Shown piece by piece: positions 23,591 through 32,056 of a stretch of 64,000 nt of DNA. The position numbers and the translations under genes are program-made. Source of the DNA: Streptomyces hygroscopicus subsp. hygroscopicus (lineage in GTDB: Bacteria; Actinomycetota; Actinomycetes; Streptomycetales; Streptomycetaceae). The DNA is taken from the NCBI RefSeq assembly GCF_030269125.1, contig NZ_BSSM01000012.1:186001-250000 (forward strand). Direction: 5' to 3'. The notes under the pieces are model-generated. The model did no database searches and was not told the DNA's origin. It worked only from the letters and a program-made list of their open reading frames with translations. Positions within the stretch are counted from its first letter, which is position 1. Every line of letters begins with the position of its first letter.

Positions 23591-24068
23591 ATGGTGTTGC
23601 GCTGCGTCCCCTCGATGTCCGGACGGCACCGGCCCCGGGCGCCCGGCCGGACCGTGCCCCGGCTTCTCGCGGGGCTGCTCGTCGTCCTCGCCGTCCTGCT
23701 CGCCGGCTGTGCCACGGGCACGACCACCGGTACGGGAACGCGTACCGGCTCGCCCACCGGCACCGGCACCGCCGCTCCCGGGTGGGCCAGGGGCATGGCG
23801 ACCGTGCCGGAGTCGCGCTTGCCGGCGGAGGCCCGGCGGACGCTGGCCCTCATCGACCGGGGCGGGCCCTATCCCTATGCGCGGGACGGGATCGTCTTCG
23901 GCAACCTCGAGCGGCACCTGCCGAAGCACCCGCGCGGCTACTACCACGAGTACACCGTGAGGACACCGGGGTCGCGCGCGCGGGGCCCGGCGCATCATCA
24001 CCGGACAGGGCGGGGAGTTCTACTACACCGATGATCACTACAACTCGTTCCGGGCGGTGCTGAGATGA
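23591..24068 (+). pseudogene. Guanyl-specific ribonuclease (RNase Sa/barnase type), frameshifted
   Basis: The frame begins with a lipoprotein signal (hydrophobic run ending LLAGC), a Thr/Gly linker, then an RNase Sa-like domain: LPAEARRTLALI, GGPYPYARDG, and RGYYHEYTVRTPG containing the catalytic Glu. At about 23984-23988 the frame is lost: the reading frame carries on to a false stop at 24032-24034. The next frame supplies RRIITGQGGEFYYTDDHY (catalytic Arg and His) and ends at TGA 24066-24068. The restored stop overlaps the barstar ATG as ATGA, showing they were one operon. A real mutation and a sequencing error are both possible. Confidence 0.8.
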
Positions 24069-24385
24069 CCGAGGAACTCGGCGACCGCCTGGTCGTCACC
24101 CTGGACCTCACCGGCGTCACCGACAAGGCCGGCCTGATGGACGCCGTGGCGCGGGCCCTCGGCCTGCCCGGCTGGTTCGGCCGGAACTGGGACGCACTCC
24201 TCGACAGCCTCACCGACCTCTCCGTCTGGCCGCCCGCGGCGCGCGGGCACGGGCTGCTGCTCGTCGTCACCGGGTGGGAGCCGTACGCGGACGCCCGGCC
24301 CGAGGAGTGGCGGGTGGCCCGCGAGGTCTTCACCGAGGCGGGCGAGCGCACCGCCCCGCTCACCGTGGCCCTCGCGCTGGGATGA
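24065..24385 (+). CDS. Barstar-family ribonuclease inhibitor
   Basis: A 106-residue cytoplasmic protein with the barstar core: LDLTGVTDKAGLMDAVARALGL, then the signature WFGRNWDALLDSLTDL (about 39-54) that contacts RNases of the barnase/RNase Sa class. Its ATG at 24065 lies within the end of the upstream RNase gene. Its job would be to neutralise any RNase that misses export. It is intact although the RNase frame is broken. Confidence 0.9.
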   Translation: MTEELGDRLVVTLDLTGVTDKAGLMDAVARALGLPGWFGRNWDALLDSLTDLSVWPPAARGHGLLLVVTGWEPYADARPEEWRVAREVFTEAGERTAPLTVALALG

Positions 24386-24866
24386 GCGTGTCCCGCCGCG
24401 CGGGCTCGGCGTGACGGCACGTCAACTCCGCTTGCGAAGAGGCTTCGGTGGGCTTCGCGGCGTCCTTCGCGGGTCCTCTCCCGTCGCGGCTCCCCTCCCG
24501 GGTGCGTGGCGTGCCCCTGTCGCCCGGGGTGCCGTGGGCGGGCAGCTCGGCGGGACGGCCGGATGATCGTGCCGGGGAGGTCGAACCGGCCCGCACGCCG
24601 TGTCCACGCACGGGGCGCATCGATGGACGAGTGGTTCGTCGCCGGGAGCAGCGGGACGGCAGGCGTACGTCCGCTCGCTTCCCGGGAACGGCGCGCGCCG
24701 CCCCGGGGTGATCGGTTTCGGCGGATCCTCCGAAGGCCGTCCGGACACCCTGGAGGTTCCGCCCGGGTACGCGCCGGGCCGGGCCATGGGAGAATGAAGT
24801 ACGTGCTCTTTTCCCCCCGGCGCACCCGTCGGGGGGTCACCTCTGAACGACTGGGATGTGCAGCAC
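24386..24866. other. Gene-free stretch upstream of guaB1
   Basis: 480 bases in which no open frame shows a recognisable domain or a good ribosome binding site. The only structure I see is a hairpin near its end: CCCCCCG (24813-24819) and CGGGGGG (24830-24836), lying some 30 bases before the guaB1 start, preceded by TTTT. It could be a leader element or a terminator-like attenuator for guaB1. Confidence 0.4.
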
Positions 24867-26309
24867 GTGCGTTTCCTCAATGACATCCGGCCCACGTACG
24901 ACCTGACGTACGACGACGTGTTCATGGTGCCGAGCCGCTCCGCCGTGGGCTCCCGGCAGGGCGTGGACCTCAGTTCGCCGGACGGCACGGGCACGACCAT
25001 CCCGCTCGTCGTCGCCAACATGACCGCCATCGCCGGGCGCCGCATGGCCGAGACGATGGCCCGCCGCGGCGGCCTCGTGGTCATCCCCCAGGACATCCCG
25101 AGCGACGTCGTCACCGAGGTCGTCTCCTGGGTGAAGAGCCGCCACCTCGTGCTGGACACCCCGATCGTGCTGGCCGCGCACCAGACCGTCGCCGACGCCC
25201 TTGCCCTGCTGCCCAAGCGGGCGCACAACGCGGGCGTGGTCGTGGACGAGAACCAGCGGCCCATCGGCGTCGTCACCGACGAGGACCTCACCGGCGTCGA
25301 CCGCTTCACCCAGCTCGAAGTGGTCATGTCCAAGGACCTGCTCCTGCTGGACGCGGACATCGACCCGCGCGAGGCCTTCCACACCCTCGACACGCACAAC
25401 CGCCGCTACGCGCCCGCCGTCGACAAGGAGGGCCGGCTGGCCGGCATCCTCACCCGCAAGGGCGCCCTGCGCGCCACCCTGTACACCCCGGCCGTGGACG
25501 CGAACGGCAGGCTGCGCATCGCCGCCGCCGTCGGCATCAACGGCGACGTGGCGGGCAAGGCCAAGGAACTGCTCGACGCGGGCGTGGACACACTCGTCAT
25601 CGACACCGCGCACGGCCACCAGGAGTCGATGATCAGCGCGATCAAGGTGGTGCGGGCACTCGACCCGCAGGTGCCCGTCGTCGCGGGCAACATCGTCTCC
25701 GCCGAGGGCGTCAAGGACCTGATCGACGCGGGCGCGGACATCGTCAAGGTCGGTGTCGGCCCCGGCGCCATGTGCACCACCCGCATGATGACCGGCGTGG
25801 GCCGCCCGCAGTTCTCCGCGGTGCTGGAGTGCGCCGCCGAGGCCAGGAAGTACGGCAAGCACGTGTGGGCCGACGGCGGCGTCCGCCACCCGCGCGACGT
25901 GGCCATGGCCCTCGCCGCGGGCGCCTCGAACGTGATGGTGGGCTCCTGGTTCGCCGGTACGTACGAGTCCCCGGGCGATCTCCAGCACGACGCGGACGGC
26001 CGCCCGTACAAGGAGTCGTTCGGCATGGCCTCGGCGCGCGCGGTGCGCAACCGTACGTCGGAGGAGTCGTCGTACGACCGTGCCCGCAAGGCGCTGTTCG
26101 AGGAGGGCATCTCCACCTCGCGGATGTTCCTCGACCCGGCCCGCCCGGGTGTGGAGGACCTGGTCGACTCGATCATCGCGGGGGTCCGTTCCTCCTGCAC
26201 CTACGCCGGCGCCGGCTCGCTGGAGGAGTTCCACGAGCGGGCCATCGTCGGCGTCCAGAGCGCGGCCGGGTACGCCGAGGGCAAGCCGCTGCACGCCAGC
26301 TGGAACTGA
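24867..26309 (+). CDS. guaB1: GuaB1-type GMP reductase (IMPDH-related, with CBS domains)
   Basis: A 480-residue protein of the IMPDH/GMPR family. The catalytic barrel is interrupted by a CBS pair (about residues 90-210). The active-site loop GVGPGAMCTTRMM holds Cys303, and GNIVSAEGV plus WADGGVRHPRD are also kept. The mycobacterial GuaB1 orthologue has been shown to be a GMP reductase regulated through the CBS module, so I assign GMP + NADPH to IMP. GTG at 24867 has GGGA about 9 nt upstream; an in-frame GTG at 24858 is an alternative. Confidence 0.88.
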   Translation: MRFLNDIRPTYDLTYDDVFMVPSRSAVGSRQGVDLSSPDGTGTTIPLVVANMTAIAGRRMAETMARRGGLVVIPQDIPSDVVTEVVSWVKSRHLVLDTPIVLAAHQTVADALALLPKRAHNAGVVVDENQRPIGVVTDEDLTGVDRFTQLEVVMSKDLLLLDADIDPREAFHTLDTHNRRYAPAVDKEGRLAGILTRKGALRATLYTPAVDANGRLRIAAAVGINGDVAGKAKELLDAGVDTLVIDTAHGHQESMISAIKVVRALDPQVPVVAGNIVSAEGVKDLIDAGADIVKVGVGPGAMCTTRMMTGVGRPQFSAVLECAAEARKYGKHVWADGGVRHPRDVAMALAAGASNVMVGSWFAGTYESPGDLQHDADGRPYKESFGMASARAVRNRTSEESSYDRARKALFEEGISTSRMFLDPARPGVEDLVDSIIAGVRSSCTYAGAGSLEEFHERAIVGVQSAAGYAEGKPLHASWN

Positions 26310-26564
26310 TCTCCGCGGCCCACGGCTCCCGCCGCCCCCGCGAAGGGAACGGCGGGGCCGTCGCCGCGTCAGCGGCCGCCGGGGGCTCGGCGCGCGCCCG
26401 ATGCGCCGCGGGCCCGTGGAACCCGGTGCTCGGTGTCCGGCCGACGGCCGGGCTCGTGTTCTACTTCGGGTACGGCTTTCGCCGTTCCCGTCTCGCGACC
26501 GGTGACGACCCCGCGGTGGCGGCAGCGAAGTGAACGAACCGAAGAAGTAAGTGAACCACCCCCT

Positions 26565-27017
26565 GTGCTGAACGATCTCGACGAACGCATCGTGCACGCC
26601 CTCGCCGAGGACGCCCGCCGCTCCTACGCGGACATCGGACAACTGGTCGGACTGTCCGCACCCGCGGTGAAACGCCGCGTCGACCGGTTGCGGGCGACCG
26701 GAGCGATCACCGGATTCACCGTGCGGGTGGATCCCGCGGCGCTCGGCTGGGAGACCGAGGGGTACATCGAGATCTACTGCCGGCGCAACACGTCGCCGGA
26801 GACGATCCTGCGGGGGCTGGAGCGGTACCAGGAGGTGGTGGCCGCCTCGACGGTCACCGGGGAAGCCGATGCGATCGCGCAGGTCTTCGCCTCCGACATG
26901 CGGCATTTCGAACGGGTGCTGGAACGGATCGCGGGGGAGCCGTTCGTGGAGCGGACGAAGTCCGTGCTCGTCCTGTCGCCGCTGCTGCGGAGGTTCTCCT
27001 CGGGGGCGCCGGGATAG
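26565..27017 (+). CDS. Lrp/AsnC family transcriptional regulator
   Basis: A 150-residue regulator. N-terminal winged HTH (LNDLDERIVHALAEDARRSY, then VGLSAPAVKRRVDRL) and a C-terminal RAM ligand-binding domain (ITGFTVRVDPAALGW onwards). The GTG at 26565 is chosen because the canonical LDERI start follows directly. It stands alone between guaB1 and a convergent gntR gene; its ligand, probably an amino acid, is unknown. Confidence 0.9.
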   Translation: MLNDLDERIVHALAEDARRSYADIGQLVGLSAPAVKRRVDRLRATGAITGFTVRVDPAALGWETEGYIEIYCRRNTSPETILRGLERYQEVVAASTVTGEADAIAQVFASDMRHFERVLERIAGEPFVERTKSVLVLSPLLRRFSSGAPG

Positions 27018-27125
27018 CGGCGGATTCCGGCGCGGGGGGTTCGGCGCGATGCCGGGGCGGCTGGGCCCGAGGCCGCGGGAGACCGCCACGGACCCGCGCC
27101 GGCATCCGGGGACACGGCCCGCGTC

Positions 27126-27866
27126 CTAGTCCGCCGCCTTCCGCGACAGCGCGTTGTTCCCGATCGAGTTGTGCACGCTGAAGGTCACCGCGTCCGGCCG
27201 GTAGCGGTCGTCCGACCACTCCACCGGGCGGCCCTCGCGCGTCGTCGTCACCCGGCGGACCCGCAGCAGCGGACTCGTGCGGCGCACGCCCAGCAGTTCC
27301 GCGTCCCGCGCACCGCAGGCGACCGCGTCGATGATGTGCTCGCCGTAGGCGAAGACGAGGCCGGTGTTGTCGAAGAGGCGCTGGGTGACGGAGGGACAGT
27401 CGGGTTCGATGGACTCGACGGCGGGGGAGATCCAGTCGGCGTACACCGTGCGTTCGAGCAGGACGGGCTCGCCGTCCAGTCCGCGCAGTCGCAGAACATG
27501 CAACACCGGTGCGCGCAGGGGGACCTGGAGGCGGACGGCATCCTCGTGGGTGGCCGGGCGGTACGACTGTGCCACCACGTGGCCGGTGGCCTCGCGGCCC
27601 ATCGCGCGCGCCCACTGGGCGAAGCTGCGCAGCTCCTCGAAGCTCTGGCTGCGGCGGCTCGCGAGGACGACGCGGCGGGCGCCCTGGCGGGAGCCGATCA
27701 GCCCCTCCGCGGTGAGCGCCGCGACGGCCTGGCGGACGGTGCCGCGCGAGACGCCGTAGTGGGCGGCCAGCTCCGACTCCGAGGGCAGTCGGCTGCCGAC
27801 CGTGTACTGCTCGCGGTCGATCGCGCGCCGCAGCTCGTCGGCGATCTCCTCGTGTCGCGCCGTCAT
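27126..27866 (-). CDS. GntR/HutC-family regulator with UTRA domain, divergent to an ABC importer
   Basis: A 246-residue repressor. The N-terminal winged HTH (RLPSESELAAHYGVSRGTVR, about 26-45) is followed by a UTRA effector domain (from about 85). ATG at 27866 after GAGGGGAAG. The gene is transcribed away from the binding-protein gene, and the 230-bp space between carries palindromes at 28020-28041, the usual arrangement for a local repressor. HutC-type relatives include PhnF, which controls phosphorus-compound uptake; that fits the downstream phosphatase/phosphodiesterase, but the effector is unknown. Confidence 0.9.
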   Translation of the reverse strand: MTARHEEIADELRRAIDREQYTVGSRLPSESELAAHYGVSRGTVRQAVAALTAEGLIGSRQGARRVVLASRRSQSFEELRSFAQWARAMGREATGHVVAQSYRPATHEDAVRLQVPLRAPVLHVLRLRGLDGEPVLLERTVYADWISPAVESIEPDCPSVTQRLFDNTGLVFAYGEHIIDAVACGARDAELLGVRRTSPLLRVRRVTTTREGRPVEWSDDRYRPDAVTFSVHNSIGNNALSRKAAD

Positions 27867-28019
27867 GCTTCCCCTCTGCTCAGGCCGCTGTGCACAGCGT
27901 GACCAGCCTAGTCGACGTCCCGGTGTGATCCGGGCGAGCCGTAACTGTGCAGGGAATCAGCGGCTGGAGTTCCCTCCGCGTTTACGGACAGGACATCGCG
28001 GGCGGGCGTACTGGGGCCG

Positions 28020-28041
28020 ACTTGTTCAGACAAGTTTGTCT
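28020..28041. promoter_or_regulatory. Palindromic operator for the GntR regulator
   Basis: Two overlapping perfect inverted repeats: ACTTGT-TCAG-ACAAGT (28020-28035) and AGACAA-GT-TTGTCT (28028-28041). They lie 56 bp before the binding-protein start. The pattern (GT...AC with a short core) is like HutC-subfamily operators. I infer binding by the divergent GntR protein. Confidence 0.62.
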
Positions 28042-28096
28042 AGCGAGTCTCAAGACCCTCGTAGCACCTCACCCCCGTGCTTCCCCTGGAGAGACC

Positions 28097-29257
28097 GTGA
28101 AGTTGTCCCTGCCGAGAAACGCCGTGCTCGGCGGTTCCCTCGCCGTCGTCGCCGCGCTCGCGCTGAGCGCCTGCGGCGCCGCCCCCGACAACGCGTCGAC
28201 CACGACCAAGGACGGCAAGAGCGCCGCCACCGCCGCCTCCGCGGCCGACTTCGGCGGCATGGACGCCCTCGTCAAGGCGGCCAAGAAGGAAGGCTCGCTG
28301 CACATCATCGCGGTGCCCCGCGACTGGGCCAACTACGGCGCGATCATCGACGCCTTCCAGAAGAAGTACGGCATCAAGATCCAGGACGAGAGCCCCGACG
28401 GCTCCAGCCAGGACGAGATCAACGCCGTCACCTCCCGCAAGGGCCAGGACCGCTCCCCCGACGTCCTCGACCTCGGCAGTTCCTTCGCCCTCAGCGCCGC
28501 CCAGCAGGGACTGCTCGCGCCCTACAAGGTGGCCTCCTTCGCCGACATCCCGGCCGGCCAGAAGGACCCGCAGGCGCGGTGGTACAACGACTACGGCGGC
28601 TACATCTCCATCGGGTGCGACGCCAAGCGCGTCAAGGTGTGCCCGACCACCTTCAAGGACCTGCTCAAGCCCCAGTACAAGGGCCAGGTCGCGCTCAACG
28701 GCAACCCCACCAAGTCCGGTTCGGCCTTCGGCGGCGTCTACGCGGCGGCGCTCGCGGGCGGCGGCTCCTTCGACGACATCCAGCCCGGCCTGGACTTCTT
28801 CGCCAAGCTGAAGAAGAACGGCAACTACACGCCGGTCGAGTCCACCCCGGCCACCGTGGAGAAGGGCGAGACCCCGATCTCCATCGACTGGGACTACCTG
28901 AACGCCGGTTACGCCGACGAGTTCAGGACCAAGGGCCTCGACTGGAAGGTCACCGTCCCCAGCGACGGCCAGTACGCCCAGTACTACTCCCAGGCCATCA
29001 CCAAGGACGCCCCGCACCCCGCGGCCGCCCGGCTGTGGCAGGAGTTCCTGTACAGCACCGAGGGCCAGAACCTGTGGCTCAAGGGCTACGCGCGCCCGGC
29101 CCTGATGACCGCCATGCAGTCGGCGGGCACGCTCGACACCTCGGCCGCCGCCAAGCTGCCCAAGGTCACCGGCGCGCCGTCGTTCCCGACCGAGGCCCAG
29201 CAGAGCAAGGCCAAGACGGTCATCGCCCAGGGCTGGGGGAAGGCCGTCTCCGGATGA
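28097..29257 (+). CDS. ABC transporter substrate-binding lipoprotein
   Basis: A 386-residue binding protein. A lipoprotein signal ends with the lipobox ALSAC (Cys near residue 26). The mature part reads as the PotD/iron(III)/2-aminoethylphosphonate-type fold: SLHIIAVPRDWANYGAI, then DESPDGSSQDEI, and ISIDWDYLNAGYADEF. GTG at 28097 has GGAGA 5 nt upstream. Stop overlaps the first permease as ATGA. The substrate cannot be read from sequence. In Streptomyces such proteins are often labelled 2-aminoethylphosphonate binding; the context suggests a small phosphorus compound. Confidence 0.88.
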   Translation: MKLSLPRNAVLGGSLAVVAALALSACGAAPDNASTTTKDGKSAATAASAADFGGMDALVKAAKKEGSLHIIAVPRDWANYGAIIDAFQKKYGIKIQDESPDGSSQDEINAVTSRKGQDRSPDVLDLGSSFALSAAQQGLLAPYKVASFADIPAGQKDPQARWYNDYGGYISIGCDAKRVKVCPTTFKDLLKPQYKGQVALNGNPTKSGSAFGGVYAAALAGGGSFDDIQPGLDFFAKLKKNGNYTPVESTPATVEKGETPISIDWDYLNAGYADEFRTKGLDWKVTVPSDGQYAQYYSQAITKDAPHPAAARLWQEFLYSTEGQNLWLKGYARPALMTAMQSAGTLDTSAAAKLPKVTGAPSFPTEAQQSKAKTVIAQGWGKAVSG

Positions 29258-30153
29258 CCACCGCCCTCCCGCATACGGACGTGGCGCCCGTCGCTTCTGC
29301 GAAGCGGCGGCGCCGCGCCCCGGGCTGGCTCGCCGTGCTGCCGCTGCTGGTCTTCACCGCCGTCGCCTTCGGCCTGCCCGCGATCGCCATCCTCGACGGC
29401 GCCTTCACCGCCAAGGACGCCACCACCGGCGCCACCTCCTACACCGGCGCCAACCTGACGGCCTCGCTGCACGGCGCGTACCTCACCGCCCTGCTCGGCA
29501 GCGTCAAGCTGTCCGCGATCTCCGCCGTTCTCGGCGCGCTGCTCGGGCTGCCGCTCGCACAGGCCGTGGCCGGTTCGCGTTCCCGCGCGCTGCGCGAGGC
29601 CGTGCTGACCGCCTCCGGCGTGCTCGCCAACTTCGGCGGTGTCCCGCTGGCCTTCGCCTTCGTCGCCACCCTCGGCAACGCGGGCGTGCTCACCATGCAC
29701 CTCGGCCTGAAGGACAGCGGCTGGAACCTGTACAGCTTCTGGGGCCTGGTCCTCGTGTACCTGTACTTCCTCATCCCGCTGATGGTCCTCACCATCACCC
29801 CCGCCCTCGACGGCCTGCGGGCCCAGTGGCGGGAGGCCGCGCTGAACAACGGCGCCACCGGGGCGCAGTACTGGCGGCACGTGGCCCTGCCCGTGCTCGC
29901 GCCCTCCCTGCTCGGTGGTTTCGTCCTGCTGTTCGGCAGCGCCTTCGCCGCCTACGCCACCGCCGCCGCCATGGTCGGCAGCGCGGTTCCGCTGGTCACC
30001 CTCCAGATCGCCGACGCGCTGTCCGGCAACGTCCTGGTCGGGCAGGAGAACGTCGCCCTCGCCCTCAGCCTCGACATGGTCCTGGTGGCCGGACTGGTGA
30101 TGGCCGTGTACCTGCCCCTGCAACGCCGGAGCGCCCGATGGCTCGACGCCTGA
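29254..30153 (+). CDS. ABC transporter permease (first)
   Basis: A 299-residue inner-membrane protein with about six hydrophobic helices, the first at residues 24-45. It carries the EAA-loop signature EAALNNGATGAQYWRHVALPVLAP near 210, through which the ATPase couples. It overlaps the binding-protein gene (ATGA) and the second permease by 16 bp, so this is a compact operon. Confidence 0.92.
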   Translation: MTTALPHTDVAPVASAKRRRRAPGWLAVLPLLVFTAVAFGLPAIAILDGAFTAKDATTGATSYTGANLTASLHGAYLTALLGSVKLSAISAVLGALLGLPLAQAVAGSRSRALREAVLTASGVLANFGGVPLAFAFVATLGNAGVLTMHLGLKDSGWNLYSFWGLVLVYLYFLIPLMVLTITPALDGLRAQWREAALNNGATGAQYWRHVALPVLAPSLLGGFVLLFGSAFAAYATAAAMVGSAVPLVTLQIADALSGNVLVGQENVALALSLDMVLVAGLVMAVYLPLQRRSARWLDA

Positions 30154-30956
30154 CCCCCTGGCGGTGGGCCGTCCTCGGCCTCGCCGCCCTGTACTTCCTG
30201 GTGCCGCTCGCCGCCTCCGTGGTCTTCACGGTGGACGATCCGGACGGGATCAGCTTCGACGCCTACACCAGGATCCTGTCCACCGGCGGCTTCGTCTCCA
30301 GCCTCGTGCTGTCGCTGGAGCTGGCCCTGGCCACCATCGTGGTCGTGCTGCTGCTGATGGTGCCCGCCGTGGTGGCGCTCCGGCTCGGCGCGCCCCGGCT
30401 GCGCCCGGTGGTCGAGGTGGTCTGCTCGCTGCCGCTGGTGGTGCCGCCGATCGCGTTCGTCGCCGGCATCGTCACCGTCCTGAAGTGGGGGCCGGACCAC
30501 CTGTCCCGGACCCCGCTGTTCCAGACCTTCGTGGCGATCCAGAACCCGGGCTTCCCCGTCGTGCTGGTCCTCGCCTACGTCGTGATGGCGCTGCCCTTCG
30601 TGTACCGGGCGCTGGACGCGGGCCTGCGCGCCATGGACGTGCGCACCCTGGTGGAGGCCGCCCGCAGCTGCGGCGCCAACGGACCGCAGGCGCTGGTGCG
30701 GGCCGTCCTGCCCAATCTGCGCGGGGCGCTGCTGAACGCGGCCTTCCTCACACTGGCGCTGGTCCTCGGCGAGTTCACCGTCGCCCAGCTGCTGGGCTAC
30801 CAGCCCTTCGCGGTGTGGATCTACAACGTCGGCGGCGACCAGGCCCAGATGTCCGTCGCCGTGTCCGTGCTCAGCCTGCTCGTCACCTGGGCCCTGCTCC
30901 TCGCGCTCGCCGGCGTCGGCGGCGGACGCAACCGAACCGCTCCTTCCCGGGGATGA
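30138..30956 (+). CDS. ABC transporter permease (second)
   Basis: A 272-residue inner-membrane protein with about six hydrophobic segments and the EAA-loop signature EAARSCGANGPQALVRAVLPNL around 174-195. ATG at 30138 lies inside the end of the first permease, so translation is coupled. It forms the heterodimeric channel with the first permease. Confidence 0.92.
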   Translation: MARRLTPWRWAVLGLAALYFLVPLAASVVFTVDDPDGISFDAYTRILSTGGFVSSLVLSLELALATIVVVLLLMVPAVVALRLGAPRLRPVVEVVCSLPLVVPPIAFVAGIVTVLKWGPDHLSRTPLFQTFVAIQNPGFPVVLVLAYVVMALPFVYRALDAGLRAMDVRTLVEAARSCGANGPQALVRAVLPNLRGALLNAAFLTLALVLGEFTVAQLLGYQPFAVWIYNVGGDQAQMSVAVSVLSLLVTWALLLALAGVGGGRNRTAPSRG

Positions 30957-30965
30957 GAACACACC

Positions 30966-32042
30966 ATGACCGCGACCACACTTGAGAAGGCCGCCACCGA
31001 GCAGGCCGCGACCGTCGAGTTCCGGGGACTGCGCCGCGAGTTCGGTGCCACCGTCGCCCTCGACGGGCTCGACCTGACCGTCCGGCCGGGCGAGTTCCTG
31101 GCCCTGCTCGGCCCCTCCGGCTGCGGCAAGACCACCGCCCTGCGCATGCTCGCCGGATTCGAACACCCCGACTCGGGCGCGGTGCTGGTGGACGGCCGGG
31201 ACATCACCCGGGTGCCGGCCCACCGTCGCGACGCCGGGATGGTCTTCCAGTCGTACAGCCTCTTCCCGCATCTCGACGCCGTCGACAACGTGGCCTTCGG
31301 ACTGCGCATGCGGGGCGTCCGAAGCGCCGAACGGCGAGGCAGGGCCGCCGAGTTGCTGGAGCTGGTCGGCCTCGGCGACAAGGGGAAGCGCTTCCCGCAC
31401 CAGTTGTCCGGCGGCCAGCAGCAGCGCATCGCGCTCGCCCGCGCCCTCGCCCTGCGCCCCCGCGTCCTGCTGCTCGACGAACCGCTGTCCGCCCTGGACG
31501 CCAAGGTGCGGCTGAGCCTGCGCGAGGAGATCCGCCGACTCCAGCAGGAACTCGGCATCACCACCCTGTTCGTCACCCACGACCAGGAGGAGGCCCTCTC
31601 GATCGCCGACCGGGTCGCCGTGATGCGCGCCGGACGGCTCGAACAGTGCGCCGAGCCCGCCGAGTTGTACGGCCGACCCGCCACCGCCTTCGTCGCCGAG
31701 TTCGTCGGCACCATGAGCCGGATCGCGGGCACGCTGAAGGACGGCACGGTCGAGGTGCTCGGACAGCGGCTGCCCGCCGACGGCGAGGCGGCGGACGGCG
31801 AGGTGGACGTCCTGGTGCGGCCCGAGAACCTGCGGGTACGGGCCGACGCGCACGGCGGCGCCCAGGTCGTCGCCACCGCCTTCCTCGGCGCGGTCGTCCG
31901 GCTCACCGTCCGGCTCGCCGACGGCACCGAGGCCAAGGCCGACCTGCCCGCGCACGAGGCCGCGGGTCTCGGCGCCGGAGCCGCCGTCTCCGTCTCGCTG
32001 CCCGAGCGCCCCGTACTCGTGGCCACCCGTACCCGGAACTGA
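30966..32042 (+). CDS. ABC transporter ATP-binding protein
   Basis: A 358-residue nucleotide-binding subunit. Walker A GPSGCGKTT at about 50-58, Q-loop FQSYSLFPH, signature LSGGQQQRIALARAL, Walker B VLLLDEPLSALD, and H-loop FVTHDQEEAL are all intact. The C-terminal TOBE-like region (from about 270) is typical of PotA/MalK/FbpC-type importers. It starts 9 bp after the second permease. Confidence 0.95.
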   Translation: MTATTLEKAATEQAATVEFRGLRREFGATVALDGLDLTVRPGEFLALLGPSGCGKTTALRMLAGFEHPDSGAVLVDGRDITRVPAHRRDAGMVFQSYSLFPHLDAVDNVAFGLRMRGVRSAERRGRAAELLELVGLGDKGKRFPHQLSGGQQQRIALARALALRPRVLLLDEPLSALDAKVRLSLREEIRRLQQELGITTLFVTHDQEEALSIADRVAVMRAGRLEQCAEPAELYGRPATAFVAEFVGTMSRIAGTLKDGTVEVLGQRLPADGEAADGEVDVLVRPENLRVRADAHGGAQVVATAFLGAVVRLTVRLADGTEAKADLPAHEAAGLGAGAAVSVSLPERPVLVATRTRN

Positions 32043-32056
32043 GGACTGACACCCAC

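Noticed and set aside
24448..24883. Small frames in the region before guaB1
   Set aside because: They are Arg/Gly/Pro-rich, have no ribosome binding site, and show no recognisable domain.
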